33,268 nt of DNA from Woeseia sp. (GTDB lineage Bacteria; Pseudomonadota; Gammaproteobacteria; Steroidobacterales; Woeseiaceae). Of this stretch, positions 14,823 to 23,678 are shown piece after piece. The translations under genes and the position numbers were made by a program. The DNA is taken from positions 1 to 33,268 of the forward strand of contig JABIUH010000214.1 in NCBI GenBank assembly GCA_018701055.1, read 5' to 3'. The first letter of the stretch is position 1, and the number at the start of each line of letters is the position of its first letter. A model generated the notes under the pieces. It saw only the letters and a program-made list of their open reading frames with translations, did not search any database and was not told the origin of the DNA.

Positions 14823-16271
14823 TTAGACCACGAGAAGCGCCATGAAATCATCGACCGGCATACCACTAAGCGTCGCTCGGTCCGCGCAAACGGCGTCGAG
14901 TTTTTCCCATTGCGCGCTTCTTAGTTTTCCGGACACGCTACCTTTGAATTTCTGTATGAGCACAGGAATACCCTCTTCTCTGCGCTGGCGATGGCCGATG
15001 GGATAGTCGACCGCGACTTTCTCGGTACTCGAGCCATCCCTAAAAAATACTTGGATTGCGTTGCCAATATAGCGCTTATCCGCCGCAAAATAGTCTTTGG
15101 TATAGTTTTCGTTTTCACGAACCTGCATTTTTTCGCGCAGTATATCGATTCTGGAATCATTGGCTATATCGTCTTCATAGTCCGCAGCCGTTAAATGACC
15201 GAAAATCATCGGCACTGCGATCATGTATTGAAGGCAATGATCTCTATCCGCGGGATTATCTAGCGGGCCTGTCTTATCAATGATGCGAACGCCCGGCTCC
15301 TGCGTTTCGATTTCAATTCGCTCAATATCATCGATCTTATCTTTTACTTCTGCATGCAAAGTCATTGCAGCTTCTACCGCCGTCTGCGCATGGAACTCCG
15401 CTGGGTAGGAAATTTTGAAGAGAATATTCTCCATCACATAACTGCCATAGGGTTGCGTGAACGAAAATTCATTCCCTTTGAACATGACGTCGTAGTAACC
15501 CCAGGTCTTGGCGGTTAATGCCGATGGGTAACCCATTTCTCCGGTCATTGCGATGAAAGCGAGTCGAACTCCACGACTAGTTGCGTCACCAGCAGCCCAA
15601 CTCTTTCGTGAGCCTGTATTCGGTGCGTGGCGATAGGTTCGTAACGAACACCCATCGATCCATGCGTGCGAAACAGCATTAATGACCTGTTCCCGATCGC
15701 CGCCAAGCATGCGGGTCACTACGGCTGTGGTCGCGACGCGAACGAGAAGTACGTGATCTAGCCCCACACGGTTGTAGCTGTTCTCCAGCGCCAGCACACC
15801 CTGAATCTCGTGCGCTTTGATCATTGCAGTCAATACATCCTGCATCGTAAGCGGCGCTTTGCCTTCTGCTTTATTCAAACGGCTCAGATAATCAGCAACG
15901 GCAAGAATTCCGCCCAGATTATCGGATGGATGCCCCCATTCGGCAGCAAGCCAGGTGTCATTGAAATCGAGCCACCGAATCATCGCGCCAATATTGAAAG
16001 CGGCCATAACGGGTTCGAGTTCGTAGGAGGTACCGGGTACGCGAGCGCCGCCTGGCAACGTTGCACCAGGCACGATTGGGCCGAGAAGCTTGGTACACGC
16101 GGGGTAATCGAGCGCTTGAAAACCGCACGCCAGTGTATCCATTAGACAGTAATGTGCCGTTTCAAAGGCCAGTTCGCTACTGACATCGGCATTGCAAACG
16201 TAGTCTGCGATGTCGACCAGAACCTGATCATGCGTCGGCCGCTCGGCCGAACGAATATCGTGTGATGACAT
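14823..16271 (-). CDS. prpD: 2-methylcitrate dehydratase PrpD
   Basis: 482 residues of the MmgE/PrpD family, matching the length of enterobacterial PrpD. It dehydrates 2-methylcitrate to 2-methylaconitate in the methylcitrate cycle. Typical segments are LMDTLACGFQALDYPACTKLLGPIVPG, IRWLDFNDTWLAAEWGHPSDNLGGILAVADYLSR and AWIDGCSLRTYRHAPNTGSRKSWAAGDATSRGVRLA. The ATG at 16271 has AGGAA about 7-11 nt upstream. It follows prpC, separated by REP palindrome R4. No acnD/prpF pair is present, consistent with the PrpD route. Confidence 0.96.
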   Translation of the reverse strand: MSSHDIRSAERPTHDQVLVDIADYVCNADVSSELAFETAHYCLMDTLACGFQALDYPACTKLLGPIVPGATLPGGARVPGTSYELEPVMAAFNIGAMIRWLDFNDTWLAAEWGHPSDNLGGILAVADYLSRLNKAEGKAPLTMQDVLTAMIKAHEIQGVLALENSYNRVGLDHVLLVRVATTAVVTRMLGGDREQVINAVSHAWIDGCSLRTYRHAPNTGSRKSWAAGDATSRGVRLAFIAMTGEMGYPSALTAKTWGYYDVMFKGNEFSFTQPYGSYVMENILFKISYPAEFHAQTAVEAAMTLHAEVKDKIDDIERIEIETQEPGVRIIDKTGPLDNPADRDHCLQYMIAVPMIFGHLTAADYEDDIANDSRIDILREKMQVRENENYTKDYFAADKRYIGNAIQVFFRDGSSTEKVAVDYPIGHRQRREEGIPVLIQKFKGSVSGKLRSAQWEKLDAVCADRATLSGMPVDDFMALLVV

Positions 16272-16296
16272 GGGGGTTTCCTGTAAAAAATTGAAT

Positions 16297-16323
16297 CGGG
16301 GTCAGAGTAGTACTCTGATCCCG
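16297..16323. repeat. REP-like palindrome R4 between prpC and prpD
   Basis: Near-perfect palindrome with arms CGGGGTCAGAGTA and TACTCTGATCCCG around a central G; one G-T mismatch. It lies 25 bp upstream of the prpD start, inside the operon, so it may reduce readthrough or stabilise upstream mRNA. Confidence 0.85.
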
Positions 16324-16327
16324 AAAT

Positions 16328-17449
16328 TTATCGTGCGTCGATCGGTACGTACGTCTGCAAGTCCGGACCGACATAGTCGGCGGCAGGACGAATCAACTTA
16401 TTGTCCGCACGTTGCTCCATGATATGGGCAGCCCATCCGGTTATACGAGAACAAACGAAAATGGGTGTGAACAAATACGTGGGTATACCCATGAAGTGAT
16501 ACACACTCGCCGCGAAGAAGTCTGCGTTGGCGAAGAGTTTCTTTTCGTCCCACATCACTTTTTCAACGGCCTCTGACACTGCATAGAGCGTCATGTCGCC
16601 CGCTTCTTCAGCAAGCGTTTTAGACATACGTTTGTTGACAGAATTTCGCGGATCGGATGTCGTGTAAACGCGGTGCCCGAACCCCATAATTAAATCTTTG
16701 CGCTCTAGCATGCCGTGAACACCAGCGGTCGCTTCTTCAGCGGTTTGATATTTTTCGATAAGCGCCATTGCCGCTTCATTCGCGCCCCCATGTAGCGGAC
16801 CACGTAGCGCGCCAATAGCGCCAGTTACTGCGGAATGAATATCAGAAAGTGTTCCGGTAATAACACGGCCCGTGAATGTTGAGGCATTGAACTCATGTTC
16901 TGCATACAAAATAAGTGTTGTGTCCAGACATTGTCGATGCAGGTCACTAGGCGGCGCATCGTGGAGCATGTGCAAGAAATGGCCCGCTACACTGTCGTCA
17001 TCTTTTTCGGTATCAATGCGTGTGCCATCAGTGTGAAAGCGATGCCAGTACAAAAGCATTGAAGGCAAGCATGCGAGTAATCGGTCAGCGGTGTCCGCTT
17101 GATTTTCGAAACCGTTTTCCGGTTCGATATTACCGAGAAAAGAGACTCCCGTGCGTTGTACGTCCATCGGATGTGCATCAGCCGGAATCATTTCTAACAC
17201 TTGTTTGAGCCCGTCAGGCAAACCGCGTAACGATTTAAGTTTTTGGATATAGGCATCAAGCTCTGCGCGCGTTGGTAGCGCCCCATACAACAGCAAGTAC
17301 GCAACTTCCTCGAAGCTCGCGTTGTCCGCGAGATCGTAAATGTCGTAACCGCGATAAGTGAGTCCCGCACCCTCTTTACCCACCGTGCACAACGCTGTCT
17401 TGCCTGCGGTGACGCCTGCTAAACCACCTGATTTCTTACTTGATGTCAT
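16328..17449 (-). CDS. prpC: 2-methylcitrate synthase PrpC
   Basis: 373 residues of the citrate synthase family, short type. It condenses propionyl-CoA with oxaloacetate. The catalytic triad is visible: His220 in PLHGGANEAAM, His259 in GFGHRVY and Asp310 in FANADFFAAS. N-terminal GLAGVTAGKTALCTVGKEGAGLTYRGYDI is characteristic of methylcitrate rather than housekeeping citrate synthases. It is 16 bp downstream of prpB. Confidence 0.95.
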   Translation of the reverse strand: MTSSKKSGGLAGVTAGKTALCTVGKEGAGLTYRGYDIYDLADNASFEEVAYLLLYGALPTRAELDAYIQKLKSLRGLPDGLKQVLEMIPADAHPMDVQRTGVSFLGNIEPENGFENQADTADRLLACLPSMLLYWHRFHTDGTRIDTEKDDDSVAGHFLHMLHDAPPSDLHRQCLDTTLILYAEHEFNASTFTGRVITGTLSDIHSAVTGAIGALRGPLHGGANEAAMALIEKYQTAEEATAGVHGMLERKDLIMGFGHRVYTTSDPRNSVNKRMSKTLAEEAGDMTLYAVSEAVEKVMWDEKKLFANADFFAASVYHFMGIPTYLFTPIFVCSRITGWAAHIMEQRADNKLIRPAADYVGPDLQTYVPIDAR

Positions 17450-17465
17450 TCTTAGTGATCCCTCG

Positions 17466-18350
17466 TTATTTGTCCGTCAATCCTTTATCGACAAACAATT
17501 GATCCAGCTTCTTTTCGTATTTGTGGTAACCCAGAACGTCGTACAACTCGTCGCGAGTTTGCATCGTATCGATCGCACCAAGCTGGGTGCCATCGGTGCG
17601 GATGGTTTGATAGACGTGTAACGCTGCCTTCGACATGGCGCGAAACGCTGACAGTGGATAGAGCGCCATGCTCACGCCGACCTTTTCCAACTCCTCAGTG
17701 GTAAACGTGGGCGTCTTACCAAACTCCGTTAGATTCGCCAACACCGGGGCATTGATCGTGTCTGTGAACTGTTGATACTCAGGCAAGGTGGTCAACGCTT
17801 CGGCAAAAATCATGTCCGCGCCCGCCTCAACGTAGGCAGCCGATCGATCCAACGCTGCTCGCTGGCCTTCAACCGCGTGAGCGTCCGTACGCGCCATAAT
17901 GGCAAACCGATCATCCGTACGAGCGTCAACAGCAGCTTTGATGCGATCCACCATTTCGCCGGTCTCGACCAACGCTTTACCGGGTCGATGACCGCATCGC
18001 TTAACGCTGACCTGATCTTCGAAATGGCAGCCGGCCGCGCCAGCCCGGGTCATTTCATGAACCGTTCGTCCAATCATGAATGCGCCACCCCAACCCGTAT
18101 CAGCATCCACCAATAAAGGCAGTTTGGTGACAGCGCTGATACGACGAACGTCCTCGCACACATCGTTTAACGTCGTCATTGCGAGATCGGGCAGCCCAAA
18201 TGATGCGTTGGCGACACCAGCACCGGACAAATAGATAGCCTTAAAGCCAGCATCTTCGGCTAAAAGCGCCGAAAATGCGTTTATCGTGCCTGCAATTTGC
18301 AACGGCCGCTCTTGCTCCAATGCCTGCCAAAATCGTGCACCTGCACTCAT
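17466..18350 (-). CDS. prpB: Methylisocitrate lyase PrpB
   Basis: 294 residues of the isocitrate lyase/PEP mutase superfamily. It cleaves 2-methylisocitrate to pyruvate and succinate, the last step of the methylcitrate cycle. The catalytic loop KRCGHR (residues 117-122, Cys119) is present, along with the metal-binding DADTGWGG (82-89) and MARTDAHAVEG. The C-terminal IDTMQTRDELYDVLGYHKYEKKLDQLF is typical. It is the first gene of prpBCD. No prpR or other dedicated regulator is visible beside it. Confidence 0.96.
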   Translation of the reverse strand: MSAGARFWQALEQERPLQIAGTINAFSALLAEDAGFKAIYLSGAGVANASFGLPDLAMTTLNDVCEDVRRISAVTKLPLLVDADTGWGGAFMIGRTVHEMTRAGAAGCHFEDQVSVKRCGHRPGKALVETGEMVDRIKAAVDARTDDRFAIMARTDAHAVEGQRAALDRSAAYVEAGADMIFAEALTTLPEYQQFTDTINAPVLANLTEFGKTPTFTTEELEKVGVSMALYPLSAFRAMSKAALHVYQTIRTDGTQLGAIDTMQTRDELYDVLGYHKYEKKLDQLFVDKGLTDK

Positions 18351-18649
18351 ACCAATCGTTCTCCAATAATGGTTTCAGGCGAAAATTTTAATCTGTATTC
18401 AAATTTTCTGAACGGGAATTCTAAACCACCAGAGGACCAATCCCCAAATTGCCTGGTTGCTATCGGCAGCACAGCGGCCAGCCTGAAGGCCGGCAGGGTT
18501 TATTCGAGAACAGCGCTGGGAGTACTGGTGCCTAAGGGTTCTGTATTTTATCCACAGGACCTGCTCGACCGGTCAATACTGCTTTTAAGATGGCATCTTT
18601 ACATCAATGACGGGATCAGATCCCTTTTCCACTCATTCTGGACCACCCA
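18351..18649. other. Divergent control region between prpB and the lipoprotein methyltransferase
   Basis: 299 bp without a recognised gene. It probably carries the prpBCD promoter. A 13-nt palindrome GGGATC-A-GATCCC at 18612-18624, followed by TTTT, lies about 25 bp before the rightward start and could be an operator. A weaker GC-rich inverted repeat is near 18476-18496. Confidence 0.45.
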
Positions 18650-19459
18650 ATGACCTCAAAACGAATAAGTTTTCTTTCCTTAGCCGCTTTTTCTCTCGTG
18701 CTGATTGGATGCGGGCAAGCCGCAGACGAAGCCGAAAAAGTTGCAGTAACGCCTGGCGTAGAAGTACCGGTCGCCAGCAAGCCTGGTTTGGCCGCGCTTC
18801 TTGCCAACGATTCTCGTGCCGCAGAAGATCGTGACCGCGATGCGGCCCGTAAACAGACCGACGTAATCGGTTTTCTTGGCATTACGCCGGGAATGTCAGT
18901 AATTGATGTGATCGCGGCGGGTGGCTACTACACAGAGGTTTTGTCGTTAGCGGTTGGATCTGAAGGACACGTTGTCGCACAGAATCCGGCAATGGTCTTG
19001 CAGTTCAGCGATGGCGCCAACGAAAAAGCCATTAGTGCGCGACTTGCCGGTGACCGTCTGCCGAATGTCTCTCGTTTGAATATAGAGTTAACAGAACTCA
19101 CTGGCAGCGACACTCAATACGATGCAGCCATAACGGCACTAAATTATCACGACATTTACAACGGCTTCGGCGAAAAAGCGGCGGTAGGCGCATTGAAGGT
19201 GGCATTCAACAGCCTGAAACCGGGTGGTGTATTCGGCATCATTGATCATGAAGGTGTCGCAGGCAATGATAACGAAGCGATGCATCGAGGCGTTAACGCA
19301 GATGCAGTCCGCGTCGCGGAGGCAGCCGGCTTTATCGTTGAGGGCGATAGCGACATTTTGCAGTTGCACGACGACGACATGAGCCTTCCGGTTTTCGATG
19401 CTGCGGTACGCGGCAAAACAAACCGCTTCTTGCTCAAACTTCGTAAGCCGTCGGAATAG
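18650..19459 (+). CDS. Predicted SAM-methyltransferase-fold lipoprotein (COG4798-like)
   Basis: 269 residues. A lipoprotein signal peptide ends in a lipobox LIGC with Cys21, so the mature protein should be membrane-anchored outside the cytoplasm. The body has a Rossmann methyltransferase fold: motif I-like VIDVIAAGGYYTEVLSLAVG (GxGxG replaced by AGGYY), followed by DAAITALNYHD and LKPGGVFGIIDHE. This matches a known group of exported predicted methyltransferases. Whether they methylate anything is unclear, since SAM is not known to be supplied to the periplasm. It is convergent with the hydratase gene, with REP R5 between them. Confidence 0.85.
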   Translation: MTSKRISFLSLAAFSLVLIGCGQAADEAEKVAVTPGVEVPVASKPGLAALLANDSRAAEDRDRDAARKQTDVIGFLGITPGMSVIDVIAAGGYYTEVLSLAVGSEGHVVAQNPAMVLQFSDGANEKAISARLAGDRLPNVSRLNIELTELTGSDTQYDAAITALNYHDIYNGFGEKAAVGALKVAFNSLKPGGVFGIIDHEGVAGNDNEAMHRGVNADAVRVAEAAGFIVEGDSDILQLHDDDMSLPVFDAAVRGKTNRFLLKLRKPSE

Positions 19460-19466
19460 ATGCCTT

Positions 19467-19491
19467 GGGGTCAGAGTAATACTCTGACCCC
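19467..19491. repeat. REP-like palindrome R5
   Basis: Perfect palindrome with 12-bp arms GGGGTCAGAGTA/TACTCTGACCCC around one A, then CTTTGATTT. It lies between convergent genes, as R3 does. Confidence 0.9.
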
Positions 19492-19513
19492 TTTGATTTA
19501 GGGCGCTTTAATT

Positions 19514-20377
19514 TTAAGGAACGAGGTCGACGTGCAACGACCCCATTCCAGTGAATTCGATTGTGGCGTTATCACCGGTGCTGACGATCAATGGATCGCA
19601 GACGGTTCCCGATACAACAAACTCTCCGGCTCGGAGATGCATCCCCCATTTAGGTAATTCGTTAGCGGCCCAAAGCAGTCCGGCAATCGGGTCTTCTCCC
19701 ATAATGCTCGTGGTTGAACCATGATTTGTTTCATCACCATTGACGGTTACACGTCCATCGATGTCCACAAAATTTAAGTCGGCTAAGTTATAGCGCTTAT
19801 CAGCCAAGACAACTCCGACAGCAATACCGTTGTCTACGATAGCGTGCTCCCGCGACGCCGGGAGTGTCGCGCGAAAGCCGACGAACTCCATCGCAATGCC
19901 GACCGAGTCGATGGCGGCAATGAGTTCATCACGCGTGACCACCGGACCCGGCAGGTCATGCTTTAAATAAAATACAATTTCCGGCTCTGCTCTAGCTTCG
20001 TCATAAGTGAAATAGCGAGTCGATACGGGTGTCCCTTCTTTGTACACGCGTTCGGACATGTAGTGACCGACGATAGGATCTAAGACTTCATCCGACGAGG
20101 CTTTGCGCGTCCAGCCCAGTTTCCACCCTACGTGCTCGTCCGTCTTACGACTTTCGATGAGTCGGCTTCGCTGAACCGCATATGCGCGCTCCCGACCGAG
20201 GTCTGGAAAGTGCTCGGCCAAAGCGCCGGTTTGCGTCCCATTCAATTCATGGTGCAGCATATGGTTCCGAATCGCCTCATTGCTGGAATCTGGCGTCAAC
20301 ACAGGCGACTCAGCGCCGTCCTGCCCATTTACCGGGTAAGCCATAAGGCTAAATATTAATATTGCAGCGCTGCGCAT
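19514..20377 (-). CDS. Exported 2-keto-4-pentenoate hydratase-like protein (FAH/MhpD superfamily)
   Basis: 287 residues from the ATG at 20377, chosen because GAGGA lies about 8 nt upstream; the frame is open 168 bp further but that part is not protein-like. The N-terminus MRSAAILIFSLMAYPVNGQ reads as a Sec signal peptide with a plausible V-N-G cleavage site. The rest is a hydratase/decarboxylase of the MhpD/DmpH family: WKLGWT (Lys86) and the metal ligands Glu131 and Glu133 in AEPEIVFYL and Glu164 in AMEFVGFR are present. Family members work on 2-hydroxydienoates in the cytoplasm, so export is unusual. It is divergent from the TAT flavoprotein. Confidence 0.85.
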   Translation of the reverse strand: MRSAAILIFSLMAYPVNGQDGAESPVLTPDSSNEAIRNHMLHHELNGTQTGALAEHFPDLGRERAYAVQRSRLIESRKTDEHVGWKLGWTRKASSDEVLDPIVGHYMSERVYKEGTPVSTRYFTYDEARAEPEIVFYLKHDLPGPVVTRDELIAAIDSVGIAMEFVGFRATLPASREHAIVDNGIAVGVVLADKRYNLADLNFVDIDGRVTVNGDETNHGSTTSIMGEDPIAGLLWAANELPKWGMHLRAGEFVVSGTVCDPLIVSTGDNATIEFTGMGSLHVDLVP

Positions 20378-20444
20378 CGTCAATTCCTCAATGAAATTCC
20401 AGAGTTGATTCTGCAGTCTAGCTTGAAGGCGGCCATCTTTTGGA

Positions 20445-20470
20445 GTCAAAATAGGTGCTGACCTTTTGAC
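20445..20470. promoter_or_regulatory. Candidate operator hairpin in a divergent promoter region
   Basis: GTCAAAA (20445-20451) and TTTTGAC (20464-20470) are perfect inverted repeats. With GGT/ACC inside they form a bulged 10-bp stem with loop GCTG. It lies between the divergent hydratase and flavoprotein genes, 35 bp before the latter's start. A shared regulator site is inferred. Confidence 0.4.
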
Positions 20471-20504
20471 ACCACCACAATCGTTATTGGGCTGAGGAAA
20501 TATC

Positions 20505-22388
20505 GTGAAAAAATCTGATCGTCTTCTGGGTATGGATCGCGACATTAGTCGTCGCGATTTTCTTAATGGCGTCAGTGTTGCGGTTGGCGCGTCAGTCTTA
20601 CCCGGAACGACTTCCGCTCAGGATGTCGGCGCTCAGGATGTGCCCGGCTACTACCCACCAGGACTAAGCGGGCTGCGCGGTTCCCATCCTGGGTCTTTCG
20701 AAGCGGCGCATAGTATGCGTGATGGCGCGTCATTCTCCGCTCAAGATTTGGGCGAACAATATGACCTTGTCGTGGTTGGCGCAGGTATCAGTGGACTGTC
20801 GGCCGCGTATTTTTACCAGCAGGAAATGGGTCACGATGCCAAAATTTTGATTTTGGATAATCACGACGATTTCGGCGGCCACGCAAAACGAAATGAATTC
20901 GAGATTGACGGCAAAAACATCATTGGCTACGGCGGTACCATGCTCATTGAAGCGCCGAGCGGATATCCGGAAAACGCAAAACGTCTAATCAAAGAATTAG
21001 GCATCGACACAGACCGTTTCTACGACTATTTCGATCAGGAACTATTCGCTTCTCTGGGTCTTCAGCGCGGCCTGTTTTTCGACAAAGAAACATTTGGTGC
21101 AGATCATTTGGCCGTCGGCAGCATGATCGACCCGGAGATGTTTGCAGAGTCGCCCCTATCTGCTGAGGGCAAAGCGGACTTACTACGTTTGTTCAAAGAC
21201 GAACGCCATTATTTGGACGATGTGCCGCCAGCGAAGCGCGCTGCCTTTCTTGCCAACATGGACTATCAAACTTACTTATCTGAACGCGCCGGCATGGGTG
21301 ATGAAGCATTAAAGGTCATGTTGTCGGCCGCACGCGGCGTATGGGCAGTGAATATCGATGCGTATCCGGCAGACGCAGCCTGGAGTGGTGGCTATCCCGG
21401 TTTTGGTGATCTGAATCTTAGGGCCGAATCGTATCGCCGCGAAAGCGATCATGAAGAACCCAATATTTTTCACTTCCCGGATGGCAACGCCACGATTGCG
21501 CGCTTACTCGTTCGGAAGATGATCCCGGCCGTGGCAGCGGGTAGCACGATGGAAGACGTCGTCGCTGCGCGATTCGATTACCGTCAGTTGGACCAGCCAA
21601 AATCACCGGTACGGGTGCGCCTGAATAGCACCGTCGTGCGCGCACAACACGCAAATGACGATCTTTCAAAGCCGGTAACTGTCTCGTACTTTCGTGACGG
21701 TAAGGTGCGTAGCGTACAGGCCGCTAAAGTTGTTATGGCTTGCTACAACGCAATCATTCCGCACATATGCCCGGAGATGCCAGTGAAGCAAAAAACAGCC
21801 CTTTCGAATTGCGTACGCGCACCGCTTGTTTACACTAATGTTTTGATTCGAAATTGGCGTAGTTTTGCGAAATTGGGCGTCAGTCGCATTAACTGTCCAG
21901 GCGGCTATCACAGTGGAGTGACACTCGACTACCCGGTCAGCCTTGGTGGCTATGATTTTGCCAAAACGCCGGATGACCCGATCGTATTACACCTCACTCG
22001 AGTACCAGGCCAGCCGGGACTGAGTGCAAACGAACAATTTACGGCGGGTAAGCGTGATCTGCTTGCGACGTCTTTCGAAACATTTGAAAGGAATATTCGC
22101 GACCAGTTGTCGCGAATTCTAGCCCCGGGCGGTTTTGACGCTGCACGTGATATTGCAGGCATCACAGTGAATCGCTGGCCGCATGGTTACGCCTATGGCT
22201 ACGATCCGGAATCGGATCGCGTCGCGTTCGAGCCCAGCCGCTGGCCAGCAGAAAAACGACACTGGGAATTGGGCAGTCGACCGTTCGGCAACATTAGCAT
22301 CGCATCAACCGATGCCGCTTCGAACGCGATGACTGAATCGGCAATCGAAGAGGCGCACCGGGCCGTTAACGACCTGAGGAACCTCTGA
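20505..22388 (+). CDS. TAT-exported FAD-dependent oxidoreductase, spermidine dehydrogenase-like
   Basis: 627 residues from a GTG with AGGA about 8 nt upstream. A twin-arginine signal SRRDFL (residues 15-20) precedes a hydrophobic stretch ending near TTSAQD, so the folded flavoprotein should reach the periplasm. The FAD dinucleotide motif VVVGAGISG is at 89-97, followed by LILDNHDDFGGHAKRNEF. The overall pattern (GYYPPGLSGLRGSHPGSFE near the N-terminus, NRWPHGYAYGYDP near the C-terminus) matches proteins annotated as spermidine dehydrogenase or NAD(P)-binding flavoprotein. The real substrate is not known from sequence. The gene converges with the serine hydrolase gene, with 4 bp between stops. 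Confidence 0.85.
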   Translation: MKKSDRLLGMDRDISRRDFLNGVSVAVGASVLPGTTSAQDVGAQDVPGYYPPGLSGLRGSHPGSFEAAHSMRDGASFSAQDLGEQYDLVVVGAGISGLSAAYFYQQEMGHDAKILILDNHDDFGGHAKRNEFEIDGKNIIGYGGTMLIEAPSGYPENAKRLIKELGIDTDRFYDYFDQELFASLGLQRGLFFDKETFGADHLAVGSMIDPEMFAESPLSAEGKADLLRLFKDERHYLDDVPPAKRAAFLANMDYQTYLSERAGMGDEALKVMLSAARGVWAVNIDAYPADAAWSGGYPGFGDLNLRAESYRRESDHEEPNIFHFPDGNATIARLLVRKMIPAVAAGSTMEDVVAARFDYRQLDQPKSPVRVRLNSTVVRAQHANDDLSKPVTVSYFRDGKVRSVQAAKVVMACYNAIIPHICPEMPVKQKTALSNCVRAPLVYTNVLIRNWRSFAKLGVSRINCPGGYHSGVTLDYPVSLGGYDFAKTPDDPIVLHLTRVPGQPGLSANEQFTAGKRDLLATSFETFERNIRDQLSRILAPGGFDAARDIAGITVNRWPHGYAYGYDPESDRVAFEPSRWPAEKRHWELGSRPFGNISIASTDAASNAMTESAIEEAHRAVNDLRNL

Positions 22389-22392
22389 TCCG

Positions 22393-23658
22393 CTATTCCA
22401 ACGCCTGATAAACCAGTGTTTTAAACCGTGCAGTAATATCGCTTTCGGTCGGTCTAATCTGAGTCATGATGACACCAATTAATTGTTCGCTCGGGTCTAT
22501 CCAATAGGAAGTATTGAACGCGCCGCCCCAGGTATAAACACCTTGCGAACCGAGCTCTCCATTCGCACCAATATCATCGATGACTTGAAACCCTAGTCCG
22601 AATTCCGCAACACCATCACCATCCATATCGATTCTTGGTGTACGCATCAGTTCGACAGACTTTCGTCCTACCAGCCGGTTTCCATCAAGCTCTCCATCGT
22701 TGAGGAGCATTTCAACGAAGCGTGCATAGTCTGATGTTGTTGACGACAAACCCGCACCGCCTGAAAAGTACGTCATGGCACCGGCGACTGGATAATTGGT
22801 GTTGCCAAGATCGGTGAACGCATCATCAGTATAGGGAACCAATTCTCCGTCTACTTCAGCATACAAAGCGACCAATCGATCGTGTTTATCAGCGGGCAAG
22901 TAGAAGTGAGTATCATGCATCTCAAGGGGTAAGAAAATTTCGTTACGAAAATATTCGTTCAACGGGCGGCCGGATACCACTTCAATCAGATAGCCCAGAA
23001 GGTCGGTGCTAAGGCCGTAATTCCACCGGCTACCCGGATCAAACAACAACGGCAACTTGGCAAGTTTCGCCATTTGTAACGCCAAACGCTCGTCCTGATC
23101 CGTAAGCCCGTCGATGATTCCGTTCGCGACGTAGGTTTTTTGAATCGGCGAGGGAATAAACGGATATCCGAGTCCCGAAGAATGCGTCAGCAAATCAACA
23201 ATGCGAATTTCTCGGCTCGCCGCGCGAGATTCTGTCACCACCCCTTCGTCGTCGACCGTCACCATGACCTGGGGATCTGCAAAAGCTGGGATGTATTTCG
23301 ATATCGGATCATTTAATTGAAACAGACCCTGTTCGTAAAGCTGCATAACGCCAACGGTGGTAATCGCTTTGGTCATTGAGGCGATGCGAAAAATTGATTC
23401 ATTTCGCATTGGCTCTTGCGCTTCTATATCGGCAAAGCCGAAACTTTTGTGATAAATCGTCTCGCCTTTTCTGGAGACCAATGCGACTGCACCCGGAATT
23501 CTTCCCGCTTCGACCTCAGCAATAATTGCTGTATCAATTCTGTCCAGGCGCTCAGCAACGAAGCCCGGCGTGCTGAGCCCGTCGAAATTGAAGTCTGTCT
23601 GCACTGCACACCCGGCGATAAGCCACATTGCAGCCAAATACGACATTGTTTTTTTCAT
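22393..23658 (-). CDS. Lipoprotein serine hydrolase, class C beta-lactamase/esterase fold
   Basis: 421 residues. The lipobox LIAGC (Cys17) marks it as a lipoprotein. The beta-lactamase-fold motifs are SMTK (Ser94, Lys97) and WNYGLSTDLLGYLIEVVSG, where Tyr fills the role of the YxN motif, and WGGAFNTSYWID near the C-terminus takes the place of the KTG box. This family contains esterases, D-aminopeptidases and penicillin-binding-protein-like hydrolases, so a true beta-lactamase role is not implied. It is the last gene of a leftward set, 20 bp after the AcuI-like reductase gene. Confidence 0.9.
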   Translation of the reverse strand: MKKTMSYLAAMWLIAGCAVQTDFNFDGLSTPGFVAERLDRIDTAIIAEVEAGRIPGAVALVSRKGETIYHKSFGFADIEAQEPMRNESIFRIASMTKAITTVGVMQLYEQGLFQLNDPISKYIPAFADPQVMVTVDDEGVVTESRAASREIRIVDLLTHSSGLGYPFIPSPIQKTYVANGIIDGLTDQDERLALQMAKLAKLPLLFDPGSRWNYGLSTDLLGYLIEVVSGRPLNEYFRNEIFLPLEMHDTHFYLPADKHDRLVALYAEVDGELVPYTDDAFTDLGNTNYPVAGAMTYFSGGAGLSSTTSDYARFVEMLLNDGELDGNRLVGRKSVELMRTPRIDMDGDGVAEFGLGFQVIDDIGANGELGSQGVYTWGGAFNTSYWIDPSEQLIGVIMTQIRPTESDITARFKTLVYQALE

Positions 23659-23678
23659 TGCGCGTACCTGTTGGTCAT

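Noticed and set aside
20378..20545. N-terminal extension of the hydratase to 20545
   Set aside because: It overlaps the divergent flavoprotein start, reads as non-protein sequence and hides a clear signal peptide with its own ribosome site at 20377.
22393..23658. Antibiotic-resistance beta-lactamase
   Set aside because: The SMTK and Tyr motifs fit the broad serine-hydrolase family, but the C-terminal box is WGG, not KTG, so resistance cannot be claimed.
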